Assembly (NCBI RefSeq): GCF_014873495.1
Contig: NZ_JADBGF010000001.1
Span: 9,300,001 to 9,364,000 of the forward strand
Direction of reading: 5' to 3'
Source of the DNA: Streptomyces stelliscabiei
GTDB lineage: Bacteria; Actinomycetota; Actinomycetes; Streptomycetales; Streptomycetaceae
Length of the DNA stretch: 64,000 nt
Of this stretch, positions 8,133 to 16,914 are shown piece by piece. Numbering within the stretch: the stretch's first letter is position 1; each line of letters starts with the position of its first letter. The translations under genes and the position numbers were made by a program. The notes beneath the pieces are model-generated. The model did no database searches. It saw only the letters and a program-made list of their open reading frames with translations, and was not told where the DNA came from.

Positions 8133-9356
8133 CGCGAACGGACCGCTCGCGCGGCGCAGTTCGCCGTCGCTCCCGACCCGGAAGACGCTGACCGCGCTCG
8201 ACCGCTGCAGCGCGGCGAACAGCAGACCCCCGTCCGGCGACAGCGCGATCTGGCGCGGGAAGTCCCCGCCGACCGGCACGGTGTCGAGCAGCCGCAGCCG
8301 TGCGCCGTCCGCCTCCACGGCGTAGCGGGTGAGGCTGTCGTGCCCCCGGTTGGCGAGATAGGCGTACGCGCCGTCCGGCGTCACGACCAGCTGCGCGGGA
8401 TAGTTCGTGCCCGAGCCCGTGCCCGTGGGCTGCGGGTCACCCGGTGCGAGCCGCCCGCTGCCGGGATCGTAGGCGCAGACCACGACCGTGTTGTCGACCT
8501 CGTTCGCCAGATAGGCGTACCGGCCCCCGGGATGGAAGGTGAGGTGCCGGGGCCCGGCGCCCGGCCGGGTGCGCGCCCGGGAGACCTCGGTGAGCGTGCC
8601 CCGGGACTGGTCCAGACGGTAGGTGTAGACCGTGTCGGTGCCCAGGTCGACGGCGAGCACATGACCGCCGTCCGGGCTCGTGAGGACCTGGTGCGCGTGC
8701 GGCCCGTCCTGCCCGGGACCCGGCGCCGGACTGCTGTGCACCACCAGATCCGTGCGCTCGCCCAGCGCTCCCGAGTCCTCGACGGGGTGCACGGCGACAC
8801 TGCCCGAGCCGTAGTTGGCGCTCAGCAGCCACCGCCCGCCCGGGTGCACCGACAGATGGCAGGGCGCCTCGCCGCCGCTGCTCCGGGTGCCGAGCACCCG
8901 GCGGTCGGACAGCCGTACGGCGGTCACCCCACCCCGCGTGCGCTCGTTCACGGCGTACAGCGTCCGGCCGTCCGGGTGCACGGCGAGATACGACGGGTCG
9001 GCGACACCGGTGATCGTCCCCCCGCCCGTGACCCGGCCGCTCGGGACGTCGTACGTCGCCACCCCGATGCCGGTGCCACCGCCCTCGGCCGAGGTGTACG
9101 TGCCGATGTAGAGCGGCCGGGGGCCGGTGCGGGTCGGGGAGGGCGAGGCGGTCGCGGAACCGGTGGCCGCCCCGGCCTCCGCCTCCCGCGAGGGAGCCGT
9201 CGGAGTGTCCCGCGCGGGGGAGGAGGACGTGGGTCCGGCCGTCCCGTCGGAGCCCGCGCACCCGGCCAGGGCGGCCGGTACGGCCGCTCCCGCCAGCAGC
9301 CCCAGGACATGGCGCCTGTTCCAGCCGTCCTGGTCCCCTGCCGCCCCACTCGTCAT
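8100..9356 (-). CDS. Lactonase-family (YncE/6-phosphogluconolactonase-like) Tat lipoprotein
   Basis: A 418-residue exported beta-propeller protein. The N-terminus is a twin-arginine signal (NRRHVLGLLAGAAVPAAL) ending in a lipobox LAGC, then a Ser/Thr/Pro linker. From about residue 85 it has seven-bladed propeller repeats (YIGTYTSAEGGGTGIGV, AVHPDGRTLYAVNE, LTSPDGGHVLAVDLG, VVTPDGAYAYLANRG). This is the lactonase/6-phosphogluconolactonase family, but export and lipidation suggest an extracytoplasmic binding or scaffold role. ATG 9356 has GAGG 8 nt before it. It is the last gene of a leftward run with the two genes upstream, and its 3' end overlaps the DUF2470 gene. Confidence 0.85.
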   Translation of the reverse strand: MTSGAAGDQDGWNRRHVLGLLAGAAVPAALAGCAGSDGTAGPTSSSPARDTPTAPSREAEAGAATGSATASPSPTRTGPRPLYIGTYTSAEGGGTGIGVATYDVPSGRVTGGGTITGVADPSYLAVHPDGRTLYAVNERTRGGVTAVRLSDRRVLGTRSSGGEAPCHLSVHPGGRWLLSANYGSGSVAVHPVEDSGALGERTDLVVHSSPAPGPGQDGPHAHQVLTSPDGGHVLAVDLGTDTVYTYRLDQSRGTLTEVSRARTRPGAGPRHLTFHPGGRYAYLANEVDNTVVVCAYDPGSGRLAPGDPQPTGTGSGTNYPAQLVVTPDGAYAYLANRGHDSLTRYAVEADGARLRLLDTVPVGGDFPRQIALSPDGGLLFAALQRSSAVSVFRVGSDGELRRASGPFASPVAVCALPL

Positions 9357-9489
9357 GCGTGCACCTCGGGTGTCGCTCGTCCGGTCCGTCACCACCTTGA
9401 CGGGTACGAGCGCCTGCGCGCAAAAGCGACGGCCGCCGGCGCGTGGTGCGCGCCGCCCGCCGTCGCCCTCGCGTCGGCCGTCGGACCGG

Positions 9490-10647
9490 CTACCAGTCGC
9501 CGTCCTGGACCGGCTTGCCCGGTGCGTCACCGAGCGGGTGGACCTGGCCCGGGGCGGGCGCCTGCCACGGGTCGAGGTCGTCGCCGAGCCAGTCGCCGAC
9601 GGGCTTCACCGTGCCGAGGGCGTCGGCCGCGTCGAGATCGTGCGCGTCCTCGTCGTAGTAGTCGAACCAGGGAAGCCCGGCCCGCGTGTACGCGGCCCGG
9701 TCCACGGGCGACGGCGGCGGGGCCTCCCCGGTGATCCGGCGCCACTCGGGCGGCGTGACCAGATGGACGAAGACCCGCCCGGCCGCCGTCTCGGCCCAGC
9801 TGCCGCGCGGCCAGGTGTCCCGGTAGACCTCCTGGCGCATCGAGCCGCCGACACCGAGCCCCATCGCCGCCTGCGCCCGGGGCGCTGCGGCGGGCGCGCC
9901 GCCCATGGGCGCCGCGGCGGGAGCGGGCGCCCCGTAGGGCGCGGGGGGAGGCAGCGGCGCGCCACCCGGCGCGGGCGCCGTGAACCCGGTGGACTGGGGC
10001 GGCAGCGGAGGCGCACCCGGGGGCGGCATCGGGACCGGGCCCGTGCCGGCGAAGAGGCCTCCGCCGCCCACCAGACCGATGGCCGTCTCGCGCTCGGCGC
10101 GACGCCGCTCCTCCTTCCGCCACAGGGCGAGCTGCTCGTCGTTCAGCGGGAACGACTGGAGCTGGACCCCGCCGAACACCTCCTCGCCGGTGACCTGGCC
10201 CTCGACCGTGGCCCCGAGCCCGAGCGGGACGGCCACGAACTGCCTGACCGTGCCCTTGCCGGAGTTGATGCCGTCGAGCCACGGCTGGCGCGGCAGCACC
10301 ACGTAGTTCTGCGGGTCCCGCGCGAGCGTGCCGCTCCAGGGCTTCCCCGACACCGCGCACACCTTGCCCACGCCCACCTGGAGCGCGGCCGGTTCCGTGG
10401 AACCGCCGAAGTGCGTCCACATCGCCTCACGCAGATACACGGGAAGCATCACCCCGCCCCGCGCCCGCATCTCCTGCGAGGCGGTGTGCGGATAGTCCTC
10501 GACCCGCCGGATCGGGAAGTCGCCCAGACCGGGCGGGAGCTGGTGGGTGCCCGACTCCGGCAGCCGCAGGGTGCGCTGGAAGCGCACCCGCACACCCCCC
10601 GGCAGACACAGTGTGCTCCCGTCGATCCGTACGGTGCCTTCGGCCAT
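9490..10647 (-). CDS. Conserved hypothetical protein with Pro/Ala-rich linker
   Basis: A 385-residue protein I cannot assign to a named family. It has a structured N-terminal ~205 residues (VRIDGSTLCLPGGVRVRF, GGSTEPAALQVGVGKVCAVSG), a low-complexity Pro/Gly/Ala linker at about 215-280, and a C-terminal domain with many aromatic and acidic residues (PWFDYYDEDAHDLDAADALG). No signal peptide or membrane helix is visible. ATG 10647 is chosen because GGGGAG lies 8 nt upstream. It is 50 bp downstream of, and co-directional with, the FUSC-type membrane protein. Confidence 0.75.
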   Translation of the reverse strand: MAEGTVRIDGSTLCLPGGVRVRFQRTLRLPESGTHQLPPGLGDFPIRRVEDYPHTASQEMRARGGVMLPVYLREAMWTHFGGSTEPAALQVGVGKVCAVSGKPWSGTLARDPQNYVVLPRQPWLDGINSGKGTVRQFVAVPLGLGATVEGQVTGEEVFGGVQLQSFPLNDEQLALWRKEERRRAERETAIGLVGGGGLFAGTGPVPMPPPGAPPLPPQSTGFTAPAPGGAPLPPPAPYGAPAPAAAPMGGAPAAAPRAQAAMGLGVGGSMRQEVYRDTWPRGSWAETAAGRVFVHLVTPPEWRRITGEAPPPSPVDRAAYTRAGLPWFDYYDEDAHDLDAADALGTVKPVGDWLGDDLDPWQAPAPGQVHPLGDAPGKPVQDGDW

Positions 10648-10697
10648 TCCGTACGCTCCCCTCGATCTCGCCCGGTGCCTCGTCGCTCGGTACGACG

Positions 10698-11996
10698 TCA
10701 CCCGGTACGTCCGGTAGTACGTCCGGCGAGGCCGGACCGGTTCCGCCGGAGGGGGCGCGGGATGCGCACGCGGTCGCGCAGGCGCGTGAGCCGGGGGGAG
10801 CGCTCGCGCTGTTCACGGGTGCAGCGGTCGAGTTCCTCCAGGAGCCTCTTGGAGCGGTGCTCGGTGTCCAGCTCGTCCAGGATGCGGTTGACCTCCGTCA
10901 GCACGGCACCGTGCAGCTGCCACTGGGCGGCGTCCCGCTGGACCTCTTCGAGAAGGAGCTGGGCCAGCTTGTCGCGGGTCGCGGCGGCCGCCGACAACTC
11001 GGCGGTGAGCCGGTCCTCCGCGGACTCGGCGCTGCGGCTGACATCGGTCGTCACCAGCACCGCGAAGCTGACCACGGCGTCGCCGATCTCGGCCAGCAGC
11101 CGCTCGACGGCCGCCCCCACCTGGGGGACGAACAGCGGATCGGGCTCCCGCTCCTTGGCGAGGTCGGTCAGGGTGCGGGCCAGCACCCGCAGGACCACCG
11201 TGCAGATCTCCAGCGTGTCCAGACCCGTGCGCAGCACGACCCGGTGCAGCAGGCCCTCCCGTACGCGCGGATTGAGCTTCAGGCTGTCCTCGGCCTGCTG
11301 GAGCGCCGCGTCGACCTCGACGATGTCGAAGTCGAGTTCCCGTGCCTCGTGGAGCCGGGCCGCCGCGGCCTCCGCCGGGGTGCGGCCCGCGGCCTCCTCG
11401 CCGACGCGGATCATCAGCTGCCGCATCCGCCGGGCCAGGTCCTCGATGGACTCTCCGGCCGCCTCCACCCACACCGGGGGAGCGAGCAGGAGGTTGAAGG
11501 CGAGTCCGACGACCGCGCCGATCAGCGTCTCCATGACCCGCGCCCACGCCGTGTCGCCGACCCTGGTCACCCCGAGCACCAGCATCGCGCTGATCGCCAC
11601 CTCGGGGACGAACTCGCTGACCCGCACCAGATGCCCCACCGCGAGCGAGGCCAGGATGATCAGGGCGAGGCTCCACCAGGTGAGGCCCACCAGGATGCTG
11701 AAGCCGATGGCGATGACGACGCCGGCGACCACCGAGTTCACCCGCCGGATGCCCGTGGTGAGGGTGGAGTAGAGGGTCACCTGCACGACGAGGAGTGCGG
11801 TGAGCGGAGCCGTCAGGGGCGCCGGCTCCGAGGTGAGCTGCAAGGCCACCACATAGGCCACCGAGGCGGCCGCCGCCGACCGCACCGACTGCACGACCAC
11901 CGGGTCCTGCCGCCATTTGGCGACCCTCGTGCCGATCAGGTCCCACACATCACGTACGTCTCGCATCCTTGCGCTGTTCCCACTCCGTCGCTCCAC
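10698..11996 (-). CDS. Aromatic-acid exporter/FUSC-type membrane protein
   Basis: A protein of about 432 residues with four to six membrane helices in the N-terminal ~160 residues (SAAAASVAYVVALQL, LTALLVVQVTLYSTL, VVAGVVIAIGFSILVGLTWW, LALIILASLAVGHLV), followed by a long helical cytoplasmic domain (DLARRMRQLMIRV, AQLLLEEVQRD) and an Arg-rich tail. This arrangement is that of the aromatic acid exporter (ArAE/FUSC) family. GTG 11996 has AGGAG close upstream; ATG 11966 is the other possible start. It appears to lead a three-gene leftward run. Confidence 0.82.
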   Translation of the reverse strand: MERRSGNSARMRDVRDVWDLIGTRVAKWRQDPVVVQSVRSAAAASVAYVVALQLTSEPAPLTAPLTALLVVQVTLYSTLTTGIRRVNSVVAGVVIAIGFSILVGLTWWSLALIILASLAVGHLVRVSEFVPEVAISAMLVLGVTRVGDTAWARVMETLIGAVVGLAFNLLLAPPVWVEAAGESIEDLARRMRQLMIRVGEEAAGRTPAEAAAARLHEARELDFDIVEVDAALQQAEDSLKLNPRVREGLLHRVVLRTGLDTLEICTVVLRVLARTLTDLAKEREPDPLFVPQVGAAVERLLAEIGDAVVSFAVLVTTDVSRSAESAEDRLTAELSAAAATRDKLAQLLLEEVQRDAAQWQLHGAVLTEVNRILDELDTEHRSKRLLEELDRCTREQRERSPRLTRLRDRVRIPRPLRRNRSGLAGRTTGRTG

Positions 11997-12114
11997 CGAA
12001 CTCCTGACCGAGGACAGTAGTCACCTGGGTGATCGGCGGAAGGGCCGGGAGGCGGACGGCCAAGGAGGCGGACGGCCGGGAGACGGCTGTGGTGCGGGGC
12101 GCCTGTGGCCCGCC

Positions 12115-12609
12115 TCAGTCGTACAGCCTGTCCAGGAACGCCGACAGATTGCCCACCGTCCGGGCGATCTGCTCCTCCACGGTGAGGCTCTCCTCGAAGC
12201 GGCTCCCCGTGTCGAGCGCCTTCCTGCCCCGCACGTACAGCGAGCACGCCAGGTCGGCGCACATGTACAGCCCCACGGAGTTCCCCTCGCGCCCGGCCGC
12301 GCCGGCCTTCCGCGCCGTCATCAGCGAGACCCCGCCGCCCCGATGGGTCGTCAGACACAACGCACACATGCTCCGATGCAGGAAGCCGCGCTGCGCCGCC
12401 GGGAAACGCAGCGTGACACCCGTCGGCCGCCCCGCCCGCTCGGTCACGAGATAGCTCCGATCGGGCGCGCCCGGGTCCCGCCAGCCGAGGAAGTCCAGAT
12501 CGTCCCAGGGCCTCCGCTCCAGATCGCGGGGGAGGGAGATCCGCTTCGCCTCGCCCTTGGAACAGTTCACGAACGAGCCGCGGATGTCCTGCTCGGTGAG
12601 GGGCTTCAT
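12115..12609 (-). CDS. FBP-domain zinc protein (EF-G-binding C-terminal domain)
   Basis: A 164-residue protein of the FBP family, related to the C-terminal treble-clef zinc domain of FusB-type EF-G-binding proteins. Four cysteines are placed as CALC near residue 85 and CADLAC about 35 residues later, a likely zinc site. The region between them (TTHRGGGVSLMTARKAG) is typical of the family. FusB proteins bind EF-G and free stalled ribosomes from fusidic acid; whether this protein does so is unknown. ATG 12609 has GGAGG 7 nt upstream. Confidence 0.85.
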   Translation of the reverse strand: MKPLTEQDIRGSFVNCSKGEAKRISLPRDLERRPWDDLDFLGWRDPGAPDRSYLVTERAGRPTGVTLRFPAAQRGFLHRSMCALCLTTHRGGGVSLMTARKAGAAGREGNSVGLYMCADLACSLYVRGRKALDTGSRFEESLTVEEQIARTVGNLSAFLDRLYD

Positions 12610-12833
12610 GAGGGTTCCTCCAGGGGAGTGATCGCCGGTCCAACCTAGGGACACTAGGTTTTCGCCTAAGCTACTCGGCCCATGGGCGGGAGACCAATGG
12701 ATTTTCGCGTACCCCTCCCGCCGGAGGGCTCGTCGTGGGCTTCAGTCGCGCGGACCCGCCTGACAGAGTGATCCCGCAGGGCTGTGCGCGGACGCGACGA
12801 GGCGGACGGCCGACCGGAGACAGGGGGACCGGA

Positions 12834-13808
12834 GTGGACGACGGGGAGCGGGCGCGGCTCGCCCTGGCGGCGGCGGGGCTGGCGCCCGGGGCTCTCGCCG
12901 AGCGGCTGCCGCTCGGCGGCGGCACGTACAACACGGTCGAGGAACTGCGCCTCACCGACGGCACCCGGCTGATCCTCAAGATCCCCCCGCCGTCCACCAC
13001 CCCCGGCCTGACCTACGAGAGTGAACTCCTCGGCGCCGAGGCCGAGTTCTGCCGGGCCGCCGAGACCGTCGGCGTCCCCGCCCCACGGGTCGTCGCGGCC
13101 GCCCTCGACGCATCCGCCCCCACCGGCCGCCACCTCCTGCTCACCCACTGCCCGGGGGGTGGCTGGGAGGATCTGGAGCCCGCCGAAGAGGGGCCGGTGC
13201 GCCGGGAGTTGGGCGGTCTGGTCGCCCGCCTCCACCGGGTGACCGGCCCCGGCTTCGGCTACCCGTCCGGCGGGTTCGGACCCCTCACCGCCGACTGGCG
13301 CACCGCCTTCGCTGCTCTCTACGACGGCATCCTCGCCGACGCCCGCCGCTACGGGGCCTGGCTGCCCCTCCCCGTGGACGAGGTGGCCCGCACGGCGCGG
13401 GCCGCCTACGACGCCCTCGACGACGTGACCGTGCCGCGACTGGTCCACTTCGACCTGTGGCCGGGCAACATCCTGGTCGAGCGCGGGGGAACGCCGCGCG
13501 TCGGCGCTCTGATCGACGGTGAGCGCATGTTCTGGGGCGACCCGGTCGCGGACTTCGTCTCGCTCGCGCTGCTCGGCGACATCCGCCGGGACTCCGACTT
13601 CCTGACGGGCTATCAGGAGGCGGGCGGCGAGATCGAGTTCACGCCGTCGGCCCGCCGCCGTTACGCCCTGTACCGCAGCTACCTCTACCTGATCATGCTG
13701 GTCGAGGCGGTGCCGCGCGCCCTGGACGACGGGCACCTCGCATGGCGACGGGAGGCGGTGGCGCCGCAGCTGACGGGGGCCCTGGAGGAGCTGCGCGCCC
13801 TTTCCTGA
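12834..13808 (+). CDS. Aminoglycoside phosphotransferase (APH)-fold kinase
   Basis: A 324-residue APH/choline-kinase-fold protein. It has a Gly-rich ATP loop near residue 22 (LPLGGGTYNTV), a Lys in RLILKIPPP, the catalytic loop LVHFDLWPGNILV (HxDxxxxN) and the metal motif ALIDGERMFWGD, where Asp replaces the DFG aspartate in the usual I-D-x-E form. Homologues phosphorylate small molecules, including antibiotics; the substrate here is unknown and resistance should not be assumed. GTG 12834 follows AGGGGGA by about 6 nt. Confidence 0.88.
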   Translation: MDDGERARLALAAAGLAPGALAERLPLGGGTYNTVEELRLTDGTRLILKIPPPSTTPGLTYESELLGAEAEFCRAAETVGVPAPRVVAAALDASAPTGRHLLLTHCPGGGWEDLEPAEEGPVRRELGGLVARLHRVTGPGFGYPSGGFGPLTADWRTAFAALYDGILADARRYGAWLPLPVDEVARTARAAYDALDDVTVPRLVHFDLWPGNILVERGGTPRVGALIDGERMFWGDPVADFVSLALLGDIRRDSDFLTGYQEAGGEIEFTPSARRRYALYRSYLYLIMLVEAVPRALDDGHLAWRREAVAPQLTGALEELRALS

Positions 13809-13831
13809 CGGCACGGCCATCGGAACTCCTG

Positions 13832-13856
13832 GTTTGTGCCGATCACATCGTGGTAC
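13832..13856 (+). promoter_or_regulatory. SigB-like stress promoter candidate
   Basis: GTTTG (13832-13836), 14 bp, then TGGTAC (13851-13856) resembles the Streptomyces sigma-B pattern GNNTN-N14-16-GGGTAC with one mismatch. It lies about 60 bp before the acidic small gene at 13917, a kind of gene often induced by stress. This is a motif match only. Confidence 0.4.
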
Positions 13857-13916
13857 CCGCGTGCGGCGCACCCCGGGGACAGGGAGGCGCACCACTCGGA
13901 CAGGAAGGAGCACGCC

Positions 13917-14177
13917 GTGACCGATCACCGGCTGGAGGGTCCCGGCGAGCACCCGGACCCCGTACCGAGGGACATGCCCGATCAGCAGGCGAACGAGGGC
14001 GAGGACCCGTGGGAGGTGGCGCCGGCGCGCGCCACCGGCGACGCGCGGGACGAGGACGCGTCGCAGGACGACGCCGACGTGCCCGACACGGACGAGGCGG
14101 GTACCGGCCGCCAGGGCGCGGCCCGGTCGGGCGCCGTCGACCCCGAGCAGCCCGTGCCCGACGAGCCGTCCGGCTGA
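13917..14177 (+). CDS. Small acidic hydrophilic protein
   Basis: An 86-residue protein very rich in Asp, Glu, Pro and Ala (for example ARDEDASQDDADVPDTDEAG), predicted disordered, with no cysteine and no membrane segment. I do not recognise a function. GTG 13917 is well placed after GGAAGGAG. A SigB-like promoter motif lies upstream, and a strong hairpin follows 37 bp after the stop. Confidence 0.7.
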   Translation: MTDHRLEGPGEHPDPVPRDMPDQQANEGEDPWEVAPARATGDARDEDASQDDADVPDTDEAGTGRQGAARSGAVDPEQPVPDEPSG

Positions 14178-14214
14178 CCGGCTCCCCGACGTCGCCGGCG
14201 ACCCGGCAGGACTC

Positions 14215-14246
14215 GGCGCCTCCCCGGTGGGACCCGGGGAGGCGCC
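14215..14246. terminator. Bidirectional hairpin terminator
   Basis: A perfect 13-bp stem begins GGCGCCTCCCCGG (14215-14227), with a 6-base loop and the complementary arm at 14234-14246. It lies between the ends of two convergent genes (14177 and 14282), so it can stop transcription from both sides. There is no T-run, which is normal in Streptomyces. Confidence 0.75.
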
Positions 14247-14281
14247 GTCATGCGCGGGAGTCCGGGACGTGGCCGGCGTGC

Positions 14282-15310
14282 TCAGCCGGCCTTGCGCCCC
14301 CGCAGCGGTTCGGTGTCCGCTCCGGCGCCCTGCCGCAGCCCCTCCAGGAACTCCTCCAGCACCTCCACCGCCGTGTGCTCCGGATGCCAGCGCAGCTCGT
14401 CACGGGCCTTGGAGCAGTCCATCAGCGGCAGCCGCAGCACGGCGTCGAAGAGATGCGGTGAGGCGGGCAGCAGCCGCAGGTTCCACGCGGCCGCGACCGC
14501 CGAGCGGACCGCCGCCCGGGGCAGCTTCACCGGACGGGACCCCAGCATCTCGCTGAGCAGCTCGGCGTCCACGGGGGACTCCGCCGCGAGGTTGAAGGCC
14601 CCGCGGGCGTCGCTGTGCAGCGCCAGCCGGTAGGCCCGGGCGGCGTCGTCGGTGTGCAGCGTCTGCACCTTCAGCCCGGGAATGTCGGGCAGGAACGGCA
14701 GCAGTTCCGGCCGGGCCAGCGACCCCGGCAGGAAACGACCGCCGAAGATACGGCGCTGCTCGCTCGCCGACTCCCGCTTGAAGAGGAACGCGGGCCTCAT
14801 CCGCACCACCCGGACCCCGGGATGTTCGTGCTCGAAGGAGTCCAGGGCGCGCTCCAGATACGCCTTCTCCCGGCAGTACGCGGCGTCCGGCCAGCCGTGC
14901 GTGGGCCACGACTCGTCGACCGCGCGGCCCTTCGGCCCGGGCGAGTAGGCGCCCACGGACGAGGCGTGCACCAGAGTGGGGACCTCGGCCGCCGCCACCG
15001 CCTCGAAGACCCGCATACTGCCCAGCACATTGGTCCGCCAGGTCGAGGCCGGGTCGTGGGTCGGCTGGAACGCCCAGGCGAGATGGACGACCGCGTCCGC
15101 CCCCTCGAACTCCTTGACCAGATCGGCCTGCTCGGACCCCACGTCCACGGCCGACCAGTGCGTCTTCGCGGGTGTCCATGCGGGCACCCGACGGGCCAGC
15201 CCCCTTACCTCGTCGACCCGCTCGTCCTCCGCGAGCAGACGCACCAGACTCGTCCCCACATTGCCGGTGGCGCCAGTGACCACGATCCTGCCGCCGGATT
15301 CTCCGTTCAC
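14282..15310 (-). CDS. NAD-dependent epimerase/dehydratase (extended SDR)
   Basis: A 342-residue Rossmann protein. The cofactor loop VVTGATGNVG is at about residues 10-19, with LAWAFQP, HASSVGAYSPG and the catalytic YCREK (Tyr-x-x-x-Lys). The C-terminal part holds the substrate-binding half. Family members act on nucleotide sugars or other hydroxy compounds; the substrate is not evident. GTG 15310 follows GAGGAG by 6 nt. It converges on the small acidic gene across a hairpin terminator. Confidence 0.88.
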   Translation of the reverse strand: MNGESGGRIVVTGATGNVGTSLVRLLAEDERVDEVRGLARRVPAWTPAKTHWSAVDVGSEQADLVKEFEGADAVVHLAWAFQPTHDPASTWRTNVLGSMRVFEAVAAAEVPTLVHASSVGAYSPGPKGRAVDESWPTHGWPDAAYCREKAYLERALDSFEHEHPGVRVVRMRPAFLFKRESASEQRRIFGGRFLPGSLARPELLPFLPDIPGLKVQTLHTDDAARAYRLALHSDARGAFNLAAESPVDAELLSEMLGSRPVKLPRAAVRSAVAAAWNLRLLPASPHLFDAVLRLPLMDCSKARDELRWHPEHTAVEVLEEFLEGLRQGAGADTEPLRGRKAG

Positions 15311-15473
15311 CGCTGACTCCTCTCGCGCGTTTCGTCACTCCGAGCCGCCCACGAGTACCCGGGCCCCACTCATGCACGCGGTCATAACCGGACACACCGC
15401 CCGCCACGGCTTCCGTCCGCTTTCCTGGCCGAATCCGGCGGCAGCCGCCCCGCCCCACGGGGTGACCGGGTCC

Positions 15474-15815
15474 ATGACCGAGATCATCCTGATGTCCGAC
15501 CCGAGGGTGGCGGCCGTACCCGTCCACGACCGCGACGAGCCGCTCGTCGACGTGCGCGGGACCGGCATCCTGCTGGTCGACGAGCGCAGGGCCGACGCCA
15601 CGGGGCGCCTACGCCCTGCTGCGCGCGGGCGTGCTGGACCGGCCGGCCGAGGCACGGTCACTGGCTGGACGGGCTGCGCCTGCTGCTCGTCGAGGGATAC
15701 CGGCTGCCGGCCCTGCAGCGGAAGTACTACGAGGAGTACGCGGCCGAGCAGCGTGCCCCCGCACCCCGACCGGCCCGCCGACACCGACGGCCGTGGACTC
15801 GACCTGAGACGCTCG
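15474..15815 (+). pseudogene. Decayed D-alanyl-D-alanine dipeptidase (VanX/M15D-like) remnant
   Basis: Three reading frames together recreate the N-terminal half of an M15D dipeptidase. Frame one, from ATG 15474, gives MTEIILMSDPRVAAVPVHD and GILLVDERRADA. A second, from about 15604, gives GAYALLRAGVLDRPAEA. A third, from about 15659, gives LDGLRLLLVEGYRLPALQRK and YYEEYAAEQ. A short HPDRPAD stretch from 15762 is again shifted. The conserved SxGxAxDL metal region and the whole C-terminal catalytic half are missing. At least three frameshifts make this a genuine pseudogene rather than a sequencing slip. Intact relatives trim D-Ala-D-Ala dipeptides and act in peptidoglycan turnover or glycopeptide resistance. 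Confidence 0.72.
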
Positions 15816-16140
15816 GCGCCGTCCTCTCCGTGGCCGGCCCGAGGGAACCCGGCGCCTGAACGGGCCGGAGAAGAGGGAAGCCCCGACCGGGACGGGGGAA
15901 TCGCGGTCGGGGCGGTCTGTGTGTGGGTGCGGATGGCGGTCGCCTCTCGGCGAAAGGCTCCACAGGGCTTCAGCCGAACGATCGTCCCTGTGGGCAAAAG
16001 GTGAGGCCCGGGGACACTGTCCCATCCACACCCACGGTTGGTTCAACGGGAAAGTACCAGGGGGTGTTCCTTACGTATCCGGACATTGCCGGTGATCTGC
16101 GTCACGTCCCCCACGGCCGCCCGCAGCGGTCGTCACCAGG
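15816..16140. other. Gene-free stretch with one hairpin
   Basis: I see no convincing coding sequence here; frames on both strands are open only because of base composition. It contains a hairpin at 15880-15913 (arms GCCCCGACCG and CGGTCGGGGC) and lies downstream of the leftward HAD gene and of the dipeptidase remnant. Confidence 0.6.
15880..15913. terminator. Hairpin with GACGGGGGAA loop
   Basis: A 10-bp perfect stem, GCCCCGACCG (15880-15889) and CGGTCGGGGC (15904-15913), closes a 14-base loop containing GACGGGGGAA. The same loop core, ACGGGGGAA, is found in the hairpin at 29383-29413. It is probably a terminator, possibly a relic of the decayed gene to its left. Confidence 0.5.
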
Positions 16141-16806
16141 TCATTCCTCCCGCCCGAGCGGACTCTCCTCCAGCGCGGCCAGCAGATGGGCGGGATCGCG
16201 GAACACCGCCTCCGCGCCGGCCGCCTCCAGCTCGACCCTCGGGATGCCGCCGCTGAGCACCGCCACACAGCGCACTCCCGCCCGGGCGCCCGCCCGCATG
16301 TCCCAGACGGTGTCCCCGACGAACACCGACCGCTCGGCCCGCGCGCCCGCCAGCTCCAGGGCCTGCTCGACCGGATCCGGCGCGGGCTTCCCCTCGGCCA
16401 CGTCATCGGCGCTCGTGGTCGCGGTGATGGCGTCGCCGGCCCCGATCGCCCGCCGCAGCGCCGCCAGCTCCGTCCCGCCCGCCGAGGTCGCCAGCACCAC
16501 GCTCCAGCCCGCCCCGTCGAGCCGCCGCAGCAGCCGCCCCGCGTCCGGCAGCGCGGGCAGGCGCTCGAAGTACGTCCCGTACAACGCCTTGTGCGCGGCG
16601 CTCAGCGTGTCCTTCTCCTGCGGATCGCGTTCCTCACCCAGCAGATGCGTGATCAGATCCCCGGACGGCAGCCCCACCGCCCGGTGCACGTCGTGCATGG
16701 ACACCTGGTGCCCAGCCTGCCGAAACGCCTCCCACCAGGCGACGACATGCAGATGATTGGTGTCGACAAGAGTCCCGTCGACATCGAAAACAGCAGCCCT
16801 GCTCAT
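16141..16806 (-). CDS. HAD-family hydrolase
   Basis: A 221-residue phosphatase-like protein with all four HAD motifs: FDVDGTLVDT (nucleophile Asp near residue 8), VVLATSAGG (motif II Thr/Ser), a Lys in AEGKPAPDP (motif III) and FVGDTVWDM (motif IV). The helical cap lies between motifs I and II, as in phosphoglycolate phosphatase and beta-phosphoglucomutase-like enzymes. The substrate is unknown. ATG 16806 is used. Confidence 0.92.
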   Translation of the reverse strand: MSRAAVFDVDGTLVDTNHLHVVAWWEAFRQAGHQVSMHDVHRAVGLPSGDLITHLLGEERDPQEKDTLSAAHKALYGTYFERLPALPDAGRLLRRLDGAGWSVVLATSAGGTELAALRRAIGAGDAITATTSADDVAEGKPAPDPVEQALELAGARAERSVFVGDTVWDMRAGARAGVRCVAVLSGGIPRVELEAAGAEAVFRDPAHLLAALEESPLGREE

Positions 16807-16914
16807 CGGCTCACCTTCCTCGACAACTCCCGTGTCCGCGCCCGGACAGGCGCGGGGAACCGCGCTCCCGGCCGCGAGGGCCCCGTACCCGCCCGGCCGC
16901 CGAATTTCCGGCGT

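Noticed and set aside
12834..13808. Aminoglycoside resistance gene
   Set aside because: The APH fold is clear, but this superfamily covers many small-molecule kinases and nothing in the sequence points to an aminoglycoside.
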